This document shows, piece by piece, positions 21,693 through 33,843 of a stretch of DNA of 64,000 bases. The notes under the pieces were generated by a model, which saw nothing but the letters and a program-made list of their open reading frames with translations, was not told the DNA's origin and ran no database searches. This DNA is from Chamaecrista fasciculata. Taxonomy: Eukaryota > Streptophyta > Magnoliopsida > Fabales > Fabaceae. Positions within the stretch are counted from its first letter, which is position 1. The number at the start of each line of letters is the position of its first letter. Made by a program: the position numbers and the translations under genes. Location of the stretch: positions 228,610 through 292,609 of the forward strand of contig QANZ01028989.1 in NCBI GenBank assembly GCA_003254925.1. Reading direction: 5' to 3'.

Positions 21693-22833
21693 TTATACTA
21701 AAATAGAATTATAAAACTTTTTTCTTTAAAAACAATTATACTCCTGATATGATATTCTTTGAATATCTCAACCGCCATATATAACCACTTGAGTGGCCTA
21801 ATTTTTAAGGGACTTTCATTTCTCTTAATCTTTTTGTTGTATCTATAAATTAGCTCTTAATTCTTTGGAAAGATACACACTTTTATTCTCTCACTTTGAA
21901 TTCATCTCTTTCTGTGACATCTCACTAACTTTGGCATCAGAGTGACTGACGAGATCCAACCACATCATGCCTTTCTTGCAGGTTCTCAGATGTTTACCGG
22001 AGTCTCCTTAGCCTTAGGTAATAAGTGCATCATCACCTCCACTTTATATCAATGCTAACTTTTGAAGAAGATATAAAGTTGCACTTATCTAGTTTTGAGA
22101 AGATTGATGAGCAAGATGCTTGTAATATAAGAAGGAATCACATGCATATGAAACTCCTCCGATGGTTAAGTTAGATTAGGATTTTTGAAAAAAATTGAGT
22201 TTAACACCGAAAATTTTAAAGAAAAAAAAGTGAAAATTAAATGTGTTGGCCTCATCGTGACAGTTGTCATCGTTAATTCTACCACTCTAAATTTTGTATT
22301 ACATATATGTTAAAATATTCAAAAGTTTACTGTATATATATACAAGACAAAAATTAAACCAAGCAAATGGTTCTCAGGATTGGGGAGGGAAGAGAGGTAG
22401 ATACTTTGACAACTCATTGTATAAATCTTGGTGATGAACAACAAAAAACCTCATTTTGGTCTTTGAACTATAAAGTGAATTCTGTTTTGGACCTCAAATT
22501 TTTTTATTCCTCTTTGGTCCTCAAACTTGTTCCACCATTATTCCAAAACATAATTCTGCCTCATTTTTGCCGCTATCTCTAAGCTGACAGCTGAAAAGGA
22601 TGATTTTTCTTTTACACAGGTTCTAATAAGTGAGTTGGCCAAGAGAAAAAGAACTATACATTATATATTCACATAGATATGCAGATACATAAATGCGCAG
22701 TAGGATGTAACAGAGCTACAAAAAAACTTACATTGAGTAGAAAACAAGCAATAATTTCATTGATAAATTAGCTGAAATTGTGATGGTTACAAGTTACAAC
22801 ACTTGCTAAATAATAAATATACTAGTTCAGCCT
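21256..22833. other. AT-rich spacer downstream of RNASEH2C
   Basis: A TAA microsatellite lies at about 21642-21692. At 22440-22560 there is half of a foldback family ('tttggtctttgaactata', 'tttggtcctcaaactt'). No gene is recognisable. The 3' UTR of RNASEH2C should lie at the right end. Confidence 0.55.
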
Positions 22834-24474
22834 CTAGAGAGGAAAAGATGTTGAAGCTAAATCCTCAGGTGTCACAGGATTGTGCAGCTGCAATTACAAG
22901 TAAATATCCAGTAAAGTTAGTTAGTATGCCTAAGGCAGAAAAAGATTAAAATTTTATCTATCTATCTATATCTTTCTAGATAATTTGAATCAGATTTAAT
23001 TTGCATATGTTAAAATTAGACATTACTAACAAGAGGACGACTTAGAAAGGCTATCGATGACATACAGGGGTCTAAACGTGGTAAAATCATGTCTCTCATT
23101 CCCATCCACTAATATATTCAAGATAAGTTATGTATCTCATCACTCCACAAGATAGAGGCTACCACATCACCCAAATAAAAAGGGAGATTACCCAACGTAT
23201 TCTAACAAGTAACACCTCATATTCCATTTAAAAAAATAACACCTCATAATGACATATTTCGCAGTGAAGTTCATCAACATTGGATGTATGCCAAAAACAA
23301 AGGCTAACAACAAGGTGACCTGCATGACTTTTGAATTTCATACTTCTCAGCACATATAATAGGAAATCCACATAATCTGTTCATACTCATGCTGATGTCC
23401 AAAGACTTTTCATGAATCAAGGTCAAATCTCATGAGGATAGTTGTTTCTAATATGCAAATGCTATTCTTTATTATAAATACAATTCAGTAAAATGCAAAC
23501 TTACAGCTTTTGCAACAGTAAGCCAATGAAAAGCCCGCAAGAAATCATCATTCTGTGAAGGAAGGCAATCATGGTTCCAATATGTTACTTTTTGAAACGT
23601 GGCCTTCAACTCCCAGGAGTTGGAGTTATTTTCAGAAATGCCAGATGATTTTTTCCTGTCAAGATCATTCTTTCCTAATACAAAACCTGCAGAGTCATAT
23701 TTAGGAAGAACTTTTCAGACAGATTCATTCCAATAATGATGACTATCTAACTAATTCTCACAATCGTCCCACAAGAACTCATTGAAGTTGAAGTTGAGCA
23801 TCATAAGCAGCTACCCAATGGTCCAATAGAAACATAACATGTGAAGAAACTTTTTCAAGAAAACCCAATCCCAAACTATGGAAAAACAATAACCTCCTCG
23901 AGAATTTACTTCAACAGGATTTCAATTAGATTCGGGCTAAAATGCACTGTGCGAAAAAAACCTAAATTTTGATAAGTGACCAAAGTCCAAAGATCCCTAT
24001 AACGTGATTTTGTACAAATAACCCCTTTTATTAAATTTTTCATCAAAAAATCAAAGAGAAACAGAATGTAGCACAAACACAACTTCAAAACTAGTAGATA
24101 GAATTAGGTAGCGTAGCAAGTTTTAGAAACAAAGAAAACTGATACCACAATAACCATCGGGAAGAGCAATGGTGGTTCCATCTAGATTCCTGCCTCTGAA
24201 ATACGCTTCCTCTATCGGTAAACCCTCAACCTCAATACCTACTCCAAGCGAAGAAAAACCCAAAATGAAATCCAGAAAAACGAAAAATTATTGTGATGGG
24301 ACGCAAGAAGAGGAGAGAATGAATGAGATTACCAGTGAGCTTGGGTTTGAAATAGTGAGAAATAGAGGCAGGAGCAGTGGATTTGACGCAACAAGGAAGC
24401 TGGTGAACGTGGCCTGTGAGATCCTCAACGCCGTCTCGCCTCAGATTCATGGTTTCCAGGCTTCGCTTTTCCAT
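22834..24474 (-). CDS. RNASEH2C: Ribonuclease H2 subunit C (4 exons)
   Basis: Minus-strand exons: 24333-24474, 24146-24238, 23505-23686 and 22834-22887; phases close at 156 residues. Diagnostic segments are LPCCVK near the N-terminus, GLPIEEAYFRGRNLDGTTI, and the strongly conserved WNHDCLPSQNDDFLRAFHWL, followed by a short tail (LHNPVTPEDLASTSFPL). Subunit C has no catalytic site. With subunit B it supports the catalytic A subunit of RNase H2, which removes ribonucleotides from DNA and degrades RNA:DNA hybrids in the nucleus. I chose the ATG at 24474 (MEKRSLETMN). An in-frame ATG at 24537 would add 21 residues, and Met at the tenth residue is a further possible start. A Mutator-type MITE ends about 140 bases upstream. 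Confidence 0.88.
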
Positions 24475-24616
24475 CTCCGGCGAGGGTTCGTAGTTGCTCG
24501 TCGATTTACAACTTTGGCAGCTTCTTCGAAATGTCAAATCCCTAATTCCTATTTTCTATTTTCCCGCGCTTTCTTCCGAGATCCCAACAAGAAATTGGAA
24601 ATTAATTTATATACAT

Positions 24617-25114
24617 GGGGTAGGTTTCAAATTGGTCCCTTATCTTTCGCTTGTTTTAGATTGGTCCTACATATTTTCATGATATTTCAAATTGGTCCCA
24701 AAATTACTTAATGTAATCATATCTCTCTTATTTCAAGCTCAAATGCAACATATCTAGAGCTATAAATTTCTTTTAGCGAGTACTTTAAGAATTGAAACCA
24801 TCAAAAAAAGGGACCAAATCAAGTCCCAAAAGTGGGTAATTCATTTCATGGTCAAACAAGTAAAATTGGTCATACTTTTCTCGTTTGAAGTTCGAATACA
24901 ACGAATTTGAAGTTATGTGCTAACTCTTAAAGAGTTCTTTCTCTGACCAATTAAGATTGTTGACAAATGAGGTCAAATCGCATCTTGAGAGTATTTTTGA
25001 GACCAATTTGAAATAGCATGAAAACATATAAGAGAAACCTAAAACAAATGAAGGATAATAGACTAATTTGAAACCTAGCCCGTACATGAGGAACTAATTT
25101 GAGACCTTGGTGAC
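24617..25114. mobile_element. Foldback MITE, Mutator-type (498 bp) upstream of RNASEH2C
   Basis: Perfect 10-base duplications TTATATACAT flank it at 24607-24616 and 25115-25124. The left end is GGGGTAGGTTTCAAATTGGT; the right end, reverse-complemented, starts GTCACCAAGGTCTCAAATT. The right arm contains the terminal sequence twice ('gaaacctagccc' inside, 'gagaccttggtgac' outside), a partial tandem of the end. The centre shares the 'caaatgcaac' core with 18695-19175. Confidence 0.85.
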
Positions 25115-25124
25115 TTATATACAT

Positions 25125-26148
25125 ATATATGTACATTCTTTTTTTAATTTCGAAGATAAATAAAAAAATTTCTAATTAGTGTCCTAAGAATAATCTTATT
25201 CATATAGAATAATTCGGTGAGAAATTTGAAATCTTCTTTTCATTTTCTTTCCAAATACTGTTTTTAATTTTATTCTGTTTTTGGCACTTATGGTGAAATT
25301 ATAGATATCCTATGGATTGAGAATCAACAGTTTAAACCTTTTCAACATTGATTTTTTATATGAAACTTGTGCAAGTCTCTTATTAAATGCATCAACTCAA
25401 ATAAGGATTAATTATTGTTTAGATCATAAAATGAATAAATATATTTTTTAAGCAAAGGAATTATCATATTCTAGCTTCTCTCAGTTATGTGCATACTGGG
25501 AGATTGAAAAATAAAATTGTGGTTCCTCTGGGTTTCATACTGGGAGATTGACAGAAAGTATTTATTAGTGATGGAAACTACATGTTACCTAGTCAAGAAA
25601 ATTATATGTTCTCATTCATTGACTGACTGATTGCGATTGATTGTGTGTGTGAAAATCAAGCTCATCAAGTGGACTGAATTTCTAATGAATACAACAATTT
25701 GTAAAACATCAAAGGAAAGCTAAAGAAAAATATATATGTCCAATAAATACTTACATCTTTGTTATCAGATTCACTAATCAAAAGTTGACATTTATCTTTC
25801 AACCTCCTCAAACCCCTCTTACGTCTGAATGAATAAGAAACCAAATGCATCTTCTTTTTTTGGAAATATGGACTTGATTGCAAAGATATAAATAACAGTG
25901 CATAAGTATTGTTCCATGCAAAAGCAAGAGCAATATGATATCTATGCAAGAAACTGCGTTTTCATAGCAAAACTATATATCATAGGGATGACAGAAGTTA
26001 ATGGCTCAAAGGAACCATGCAAATCAAAAAGCCATTAGAACAAATACATATTTTTCCTTCCTCTCAGTGGCACATAAATACTACCACCATCCCTCAAAGG
26101 ATCTTTTCCTGTTTCCTTCTTTCTAAGAAAGTGTAGAACAAAATGTGC
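25125..26148. other. Spacer between RNASEH2C and ZPR1
   Basis: AT-rich sequence without a recognisable gene. The right part should be the 3' UTR of ZPR1, and the left part lies upstream of RNASEH2C. Open frames here are short and resemble nothing. Confidence 0.6.
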
Positions 26149-28215
26149 TCACTCAGTTTTAGCAGCATCTGTTGATTGGTAAGCGGCATCGGCAGAGGAG
26201 GTGTCGATATCGTTCAGACCCAGCTCTTCGTTTTGCTCCCACGATCTCTCATATTCCTCAACTGGACGTCGATGGTGATAAAATTGCCAAAAATGAGAAG
26301 TAAATATTATATAATAAGTAGAAGAATGCGTATCTTATCTCTAATTAGGGAACCTTATAAAAAAGATATATGAAGAACTTGTATATGTTTTAGTGCTTTG
26401 TTTACTTACATCGACATGGACTGGATTTTCCATGAAATTCATATCATTAAATTCAACATCTTCATTTTAAAATCTCGTTAACAGCTTATCTTTGCGTTCA
26501 ATGAGTGAACTTTTTTTTTTTTTAAACAAATAATGGTATCAACAAGCAAGCTGCATATAATAAAAATTGTATCGACAACTTCAAAGAACTGAGATCATTA
26601 GAGAAAACTTACATGTTAATTGATTGTCATCTTTTAGATCATCAGTTGCTGGAGCTATGAAAGAATTGGCTAATGCATCATCAAGAATTAATGTCCAAGG
26701 TTCTTCCAAGCTAAGAAGCTTCACAAAACCAACAGAATATACGACAAATGGGGTTAAAAAACTTGCAAACACAGGTTTTCAAAGGCCAAAGTCAAATAGA
26801 AATCTCTATAGAAAGTAAGATAGCAATTGTATGATAACAACTTCTCTCAAGCATTAATGTTAGAGAAAGCATCTTATATGTAATGTCTTGCAACTCTGAA
26901 TTCTAAAGTAGCTTTAAATATGTCCACTGGATATTATAGCTCAGATATCAGTAACCTTCTAATCATAAAAAATGACTTACAAAGTAAGAACGGATTTGAA
27001 ATTAGTGACCTTCTGTTATATATACAGATTTAGCTTAAGAATATATAGGACATAGTTTCTCTATAATTTAGAATGATAAAAATCACTATTCCTCCCCCAC
27101 CCCAAACCAACCAAAATTTTGCGTGAAGAATAAATCATCACAATATTGTCATCTTATAATAATTGGATCAGCAGACTATTAACCCGAAGATGGGTACCAA
27201 GATACCTAAGATGTCAAAGATCACTTTAACTCAAAAGCTCAAATTATTATGTTAATGCTTCTGAATAATTTTAATTATAATTCTAACATGCCCCCCCCAA
27301 ATAAATTTTTTTTTAGCTTAAGAAGTGAAAAAAGAACAGGCTCGTCTTACCTTGTGCTTGTTTTTCAAGTGAATGGAAGGTCTGTACTTCTATAGAGATT
27401 TAATTACAGACTACTTGGACTACTAGGATGTAAAGGCTCTCACACTATGTCAAGGACTAGTTTAACTCAACCTTCAGTTATTAATTGATGAGCATGAACA
27501 GTTTTATTATAATTTCCACCACAAAAAGAGAACATAAAGAAAACTACCCATATAGTCAAGTGCTACCTTGGTTAGCCTAGCTCTAAAGTCTAGCCACTTG
27601 CTTTTTCTGTCTTCATCAAGACTGTCTCCAAAAGTAAATCCGTGCACCCTCTCGAGGCCTGTACATGCAAATGACATCAAATTATAACATATCCATACAA
27701 AGACAACCGAATCAACCAAATACAAAGGAGGAAGAATGAAATCAACAAAGTGCATCAATGATAACTAAAATCAAAGCCACAAAGGGATGAGATTTCAGAA
27801 CTCAATAAAAATTGAGTAAATTAAAGAGACTCATTTGAGAAAGGGTTATTCAGTTCCCTTCTGCATACGTTAGTATCTCTAAAAGGGTTATTGACAGAAA
27901 AACAAAGATCAAAAGAGAAATTATTAGGACCAGTCCTTGATCATTTGAGCTGTTGGAATGGTTCATCAAACTCAGATAAGAGTTTTGCTTTTAGAAGGCA
28001 TTCCAAATTCCATCATGTGATATAAATTAAGTTAATGGAAATCTAAAATTATGTCTCAAGGGTTGAAATTTATTTATATTTACAGAAATTAAGGAAACTG
28101 CTTATGGAGTAACAAAACCTATAAATCGATACCTACCATGCATTCTTTCATCTCCAACTCAACAAGAGTTACTACTAGTGATTACCCTGTTTCCATGGTC
28201 TACAACCTTGATGTT

Positions 28216-28279
<64 letters not shown>

Positions 28280-30739
28280 CTTTTATACTTACTTTCACTG
28301 ATTTTTGTGATTAAACCTTCAACTGTGGTAACAATCCCTCCTAGGGTGCCACTGGCTAGCTCCAAGTCAAGCTCGGGAACTTTTACACCGGCAGTGTCAG
28401 ACTAATGAAACCAACCCAAAAAAAAAAATAGTTGTGTAAATAGTCAGACTAAATAAAGTAACCCAGCCTAATGAAGAAGGGGGAAAGCAAAAAAAAAACT
28501 TCATGAAACCTAAGAAAACAGTAGCACTGAACATAAAGAAAATAACATTCAACAACATATTCTGAGTTTTCATCAAGTTCTACATAAAAAAATATGACAA
28601 ACCTTTATCACATCACGGCTTAGATCTTTAACATTCTTCACAAGGAGAGTAATCTTTTTTCCTTTTACAGGAATCGCGCCACCAGGTTTTAACTGCATGA
28701 TGAAGAACAATAATTACCCCAATTCTAAAGAGAGAGAATTGATCAAGAGAATCAGCATATACCTCAGAGTTGCGGTAACCACAAGCATCACAGGTGGATG
28801 CCATAACGATGACTTCCTGGAAGTATGGAATTTCTAAACATGGTTACAGGCAACAGAGTTTATATATTGATCTAACAAGACATACAGCTAAACCAGACTA
28901 TGTCAAGAATAAATTACAATTGAAAACTTGAAAAATGTCAGCAAGGAATATATGATATGTGCAAAACATAACTACAAACCAGCAAGTAATATGTATTTAA
29001 TTTTTGCTCATAAAACCTTGTAACCTTGCATATCCAAAATATTCTTAATAAAACAATAATTGCGACTGACATTAATATCACAGATAATCCTTCCAAATAA
29101 ATATGTTAAGGGTTTTTTTCCAGTCCTTCTTGGTGATATCCTGACAAAAACACAGGACGGGAATACATCAAGCACAAAACAACAGATAATTAAAGGATAC
29201 TGGTAACGAACATTCGAGTCTCACACCTAGCGGCACAAGCACCACAAGTTGATGGGAAAGTCATCACCTGTCAAGAGAAAGCAGTGTTAAGAAACTGATG
29301 GTCACTAAATATAGTTTTGAAACAAATATCTAGTTCAGGATCCCCTACCTCTTCTGGTGCAGTATATCTAAATAATGCTTCTGCTATTTCAGCACTATTG
29401 CTCTGGGCAATGGCCCGATGACCAGCTGCTGCACCTACTGACCCATGTGGTTCTCTACTCACTTCATTAGAAACCCCACTTGCTTCCCCTGCTGATGCTA
29501 CATCAGGAGCCCCTTCAATTTGTGATGAGTATCCCAATAATGCTTGTTGCTCAGGACTACGCTCATAAAACTTGATACTTAGTGATGGATCAGATGACGG
29601 AGCAAACCTATATACAGAGTGATTTCCTTTATTTAGAAAACAAAAAGAACAGGAGGATATACTATCCTATTCTCTTGTATATTTAAGATTTTTCCTCAAG
29701 AAAAAAAAAATATTCTCCATCAAGAATCAATCTCTTACGGGTTTTCAATGAAGCTGTTTCCAGCAGGATCATCAAGAATAAATGTGAATGAAAACTCTCC
29801 AGTTGCACAAGCTCTCAATTTCATCAAGAACTGGTCAATCGCTTCAGCTGTCTTTGGATCGACTTTCTAGAAGGTTTAAAAGACAAGATTAAAAGGGCAC
29901 TTCACTATGATAAACAATAAAACAGGGCAGGAAAGAAATATACTTTGCGCTCCTCTTGAAGGGCCTGAAGTTCATCAGCAGCTCGTACTAGTATCCCTTC
30001 CACCTATAATTACACCAGAATATGTATTTTTAATCCATATGGCATCAAACGTTCAGTTAATCAAAATGAACCTAAAACCGTCAAATAATTTTTTCAATGG
30101 TGAATTTTTTGCAAAATTCACCTATAGTTCTTGTCATGAAAATTATCCTCAGAAGAAACTTTTAATGATTTGACAGCAAACTTAACATTATCCAAGTTTT
30201 ATAAGAATATGACATAGTATTTACTTTTCATCCAATGGTTGGATAAACAACCAACACATCCCATGGGAAAATATAGAGGTGTACGAGCACTATATCTTGC
30301 ACCAGCGTCAATTGATCCACAAGGGCATAAGCATATTATTATTGTGGCCAAATAATATGTGTCATAAAGCAAAGAGAACCAACCACCTTAGTGTTGGTTG
30401 ATAAAGAGAGAAACCTACATATTCAAAAATCTACTAGAAGTTCTTGCTTCTAATTCATCTAGCAAAAATTAAGAGTGCGTGGACAAAATATTTTAATTTC
30501 TATTTGAATATCACTCTAACCTAACAAAACTCATGTTTAATTGCTCCTTATTTTTTCTGTCCAGATTATTGGAGATTAATATTAGCAGTAGATTTTGTAT
30601 AAGCAGAGAAATGTTAGCCAAAATCAACTACTCCATTGTCTGATACGCATGGAAAATAACGTGTCTAAGTTGTTTATTCACAAAATAGCTGGTTACATGA
30701 TAGAGGAAAATAAAGAAGAACAAGAAGCCACTTGAACAC

Positions 30740-30775
<36 letters not shown>

Positions 30776-32638
30776 AAGCAGTGAATTTAAGTATTTGATA
30801 AAAATACCGTTGACAGACTACCACGCTGTGCCTCTGGAGGAATCTCAAAATCCAATTCTGGTATCTGCACACATAGAAGCAAGGTGCTCATTACATAAAC
30901 AATGATAATAAATTTATTTACTTCAGAATTTCAAATATAGAACCATGGATATTTCATAATTGTAATTTACAATGGAAAAGGCAATTACGAACAGATGTAC
31001 AAAAACTCAAACAAAGACAGTCTAGTACCTTGATAGTAGCAGATTCTGACTTTACTACTTGTCGATCAAGCATCTGCATTCAATGGACTCGTCAGGAACA
31101 CTCTCAGGCAAACATATCAACAAAAGAATTTGAGAGTACTTAAGAAGATCAAAATAAGCAACACAGGTATCTTATGAAAGCATACATCAATAATTCATTT
31201 GTTAGATTGATTATTCATAAATTTCCTTAATGTCCTCTCCATATTAATGCCCTTAATAAGTAAGTATGCAAACTGACTTTCACTTCCCAGAATCTTTCCT
31301 TCATTTGTTCTCTGCTCAAAGTGTATTTATATGATCCAAAATGGGCTATTTAATTCCAGCACTCTTTATAACAAAAGTTCTGTGTCTTCTTGGTAAGTTT
31401 AGTAGCAAGAGTTTGAATTGACAATATGCACGGATCATCTTCCCCCTCTCCCCACCCCAACACAAAATAAATAAATTAATCTACAACTCTAACTTGCTTT
31501 CCCTTTTCTTTACTGGTCTACAAGATCTGAAGCTGCAGCTACATAAATTTTCTTATATTAATCAACAAGCCGGGAAAATGGAAATATTTCAAATTATCGG
31601 CTATATAATTCCAATTGAAACAACCTTCTGATTGCCAGATGGAATCTCCAAACTGTAGCAGCAACCACGTGGTTGAATTTCTCCGGCAAACTGTACTTCA
31701 TTGTTCCTATTGGACTAGCACGCATCAGATGAAAATAGCTACTAAGGAAGATCAAGAAGGATAATGATATTTAAAATCCTCACATTTAAAGGAGTACGGA
31801 GTAACTCACCTCTCACCACAATGAGGACATTCAAAAGCTGATAACAAAATCTGCACAAACCACAAATTTGTTGATTAAATGCTTAGAGAACTAGTGGATA
31901 AAGTAGCAGACACAAGATAAAGAGACAGCAGATAAGATATTCATATCTGATAAGAATATAAGATCAACATTCTACTTAATGGAATTATTTAGATGATATT
32001 AAAAATAAATTCAAGCCTGGAAATATGAAGACTAATAATCTATATCACTGCCTACTAGTGAAGCAACACAACAATGACCCATCAAAACACTATAAGGGAC
32101 AATAAATAAAGGATTTACCTTCCTGAAGTGTGGAATTAGCGTCAATAAAAACTTTGTTAACCCCTGACAGACATCATACAATTTCAAGTCAGATAGAAAG
32201 CTCAAGTTAAAACATTACTGAAGCTGGAAATCTAAGTCCATGAAAGTTTTCCAATTCACAGCCAATAACAGAATAATGAAGTACATCTCTTGCAGCCCAT
32301 TTAAACCAAAGTTAAATTACAATCTTTCCAATGTCCAACATAAGTTCACATGTCTAAAGAGGAAACAATAACTTGAAAGTGTAGAATACCAGTTAAACCC
32401 AATTACCAACCCTGATTTGATTCCTCCAGCATACTTATAACCCATTTATAATTCTTTGAAACTAAAATCCCAAATTCAAAATCTAGAGAGAGAGGGAGAG
32501 AGACCATACATTTTCACCGCAACGCATGCACAAGCTCTCAACCTGGTACACAGGGGCATCCCCATCATCTGCAGAAACAGCTTCAACAACCGATCGAACA
32601 TCCACAATCTGCTCTTTATTCCCTTCGTTGGTTTCCAT
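26149..32638 (-). CDS. ZPR1: Zinc-finger protein ZPR1 homologue (16 exons)
   Basis: Minus-strand exons: 32510-32638, 32119-32163, 31810-31850, 31625-31706, 31029-31073, 30808-30864, 29944-30003, 29739-29866, 29349-29607, 29201-29267, 28763-28833, 28603-28692, 28293-28401, 27567-27658, 26613-26718 and 26149-26261. The sum is 1494 bases, 497 residues, a normal ZPR1 length. Two C4 zinc fingers are visible: Cys37/Cys40 with Cys66/Cys69, and Cys290/Cys293 with Cys319/Cys322. Each is followed by the ZPR1 beta-domain, with [19 protein letters not shown] before the second pair and [20 protein letters not shown] near the end. The C-terminus ends [20 protein letters not shown] plus a short tail. ZPR1 proteins bind eEF1A, and the animal and yeast forms act as its folding chaperone and shuttle between cytoplasm and nucleus. 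A GT/GA microsatellite starts about 14 bases past the exon 13 donor. An in-frame ATG at 32701 would add 21 residues; I prefer 32638. Confidence 0.95.
28218..28279. repeat. Compound GT/GA microsatellite in ZPR1 intron 13
   Basis: About 18 GT units followed by about 12 GA units. On the gene strand this is a CT then CA tract starting 14 bases after the exon 13 splice donor. Confidence 0.95.
30740..30771. repeat. ATA microsatellite in ZPR1 intron 6
   Basis: About ten ATA/TAA units a short distance past the exon 6 donor. Confidence 0.9.
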
Positions 32639-32953
32639 GCCTTCAATTCGAATCCTTGGAGTCACTTTTGAACTTATTATTCCCTTGATGTAAAACAACA
32701 ATGAGCCTCTTTGCCAAGTATTAAGTGATTTTTATGACTTTCACTATGCAAGTTTCACAATTCACAACAAGAAGGAAGAAAGAAAGAAGCTTTTGGGGGT
32801 TCGAGAAACGAAGAGAGGATTGAAGAAGATGGGTCACGTTACGTGCTGCTGCTGCGAATACCGTTGGCAGAAGGAGCTAGAAAGAAGTAGGGCATAATCG
32901 GGTCGGGTCATCGGCGGTTATGTGCAAAAAGCTCACTATTAATCTTTTATAAT

Positions 32954-33360
32954 GACCAAAGTGCACTTTTGGTCACATAACGTTTTCTTAAGTTTCAATT
33001 TGGTCCCATAGTTTTTTATTGCACTTGTTCCTATATTTTTTGCTCAGGTTGTAGCTTGGTCCCGTGTTGCACATTGGGTCTTATATTGTTTGGTTATGTT
33101 GTAAAATTGGTCTCATATATTTTCGTCAGGTTGTAGTATTTATCTCATAACTTTGAGTCAAGTGCAGAGTTAGTCTCATATCTTTAGGTCAAGTAAGAGT
33201 AAAGATGAATTTTTTTTTGCAAAAATACAGGACCAATTCTATAACCTGACCAAAAGATATAAGACCAAAAGTTATACGGGAATAAATCTATAACTGAGCA
33301 AAAGATGAGACCAAATTGAGACCTGAGCAAAAGTTGTGAAACCAAAAGTATATTTTGACC
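32954..33360. mobile_element. Foldback MITE, Mutator-type (407 bp) upstream of ZPR1
   Basis: Perfect 9-base duplications TTTTATAAT at 32945-32953 and 33361-33369. Left end GACCAAAGTGCACTTTTGGT; the right end, reverse-complemented, is GGTCAAAATATACTTTTGG. Arms carry 'gagcaaaag' and 'aaattgagacc' phrases and are shared with 35856-36266 and, less closely, 9291-9652. It starts about 315 bases upstream of the ZPR1 ATG. Confidence 0.88.
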
Positions 33361-33383
33361 TTTTATAATTAATCATTTATTTT

Positions 33384-33490
33384 AGGTCATAGGTCATTTT
33401 GGTGTTAAATGTACATCATAATGTTTATTTTGATCATTTGTGTTTCAAAATATTTAAATTGGTCCTAAATGTTAGCAAAATATTTCATTT
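33384..33490. mobile_element. Partial left arm of a foldback MITE
   Basis: 'ggtcattttggtgttaaatg' and 'tgtttcaaaatattt' match the left arm of the element at 18695. No right arm follows, so it is a fragment. Confidence 0.55.
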
Positions 33491-33535
33491 GAATATGAAA
33501 AACATTCTATAACTAACTGTTTACTCTTTTCCTTA

Positions 33536-33843
33536 GGGTAAATTACACTTTGGTACCATGTGGTTTGACCCTATTTTACTTTGGTACCCTGTGATTTGAA
33601 ACCTGACACTTTGGTACCCTGTGGTATTCTCTATTAACACTTTGGTACCCTTTGGAGCTATTTTGTAATTTTAACCATAACAAATTTTGCAAAATTTGTT
33701 ATGGTTAAAATTACAAAATAACTCCAAAGGGTACCAAAGTGTTAATGGAGAATACCACATGGTACCAAAGTGTCTGGTTTCAAACCACAGGGTGTCAAAG
33801 TGAAATAAGGTCAAACCACAGAGTATCAAAGTGTAATTTACCC
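33536..33843. mobile_element. Near-perfect palindromic MITE (about 308 bp)
   Basis: Two arms of about 150 bases are reverse complements at roughly nine bases in ten. They begin GGGTAAATTACACTTTGGTA, contain several 'actttggtaccctgtgg' units, and meet at a centre reading AAATTTTGCAAAATTT. A transcript would fold into one long hairpin. The flanks do not show a clear duplication. Arm fragments recur at 42815-42910, 45235-45345 and 56965-57295. Confidence 0.85.

Noticed and set aside
28218-28279. Z-DNA or regulatory GT tract
   Set aside because: It is an ordinary intronic microsatellite; nothing in the sequence shows regulation.
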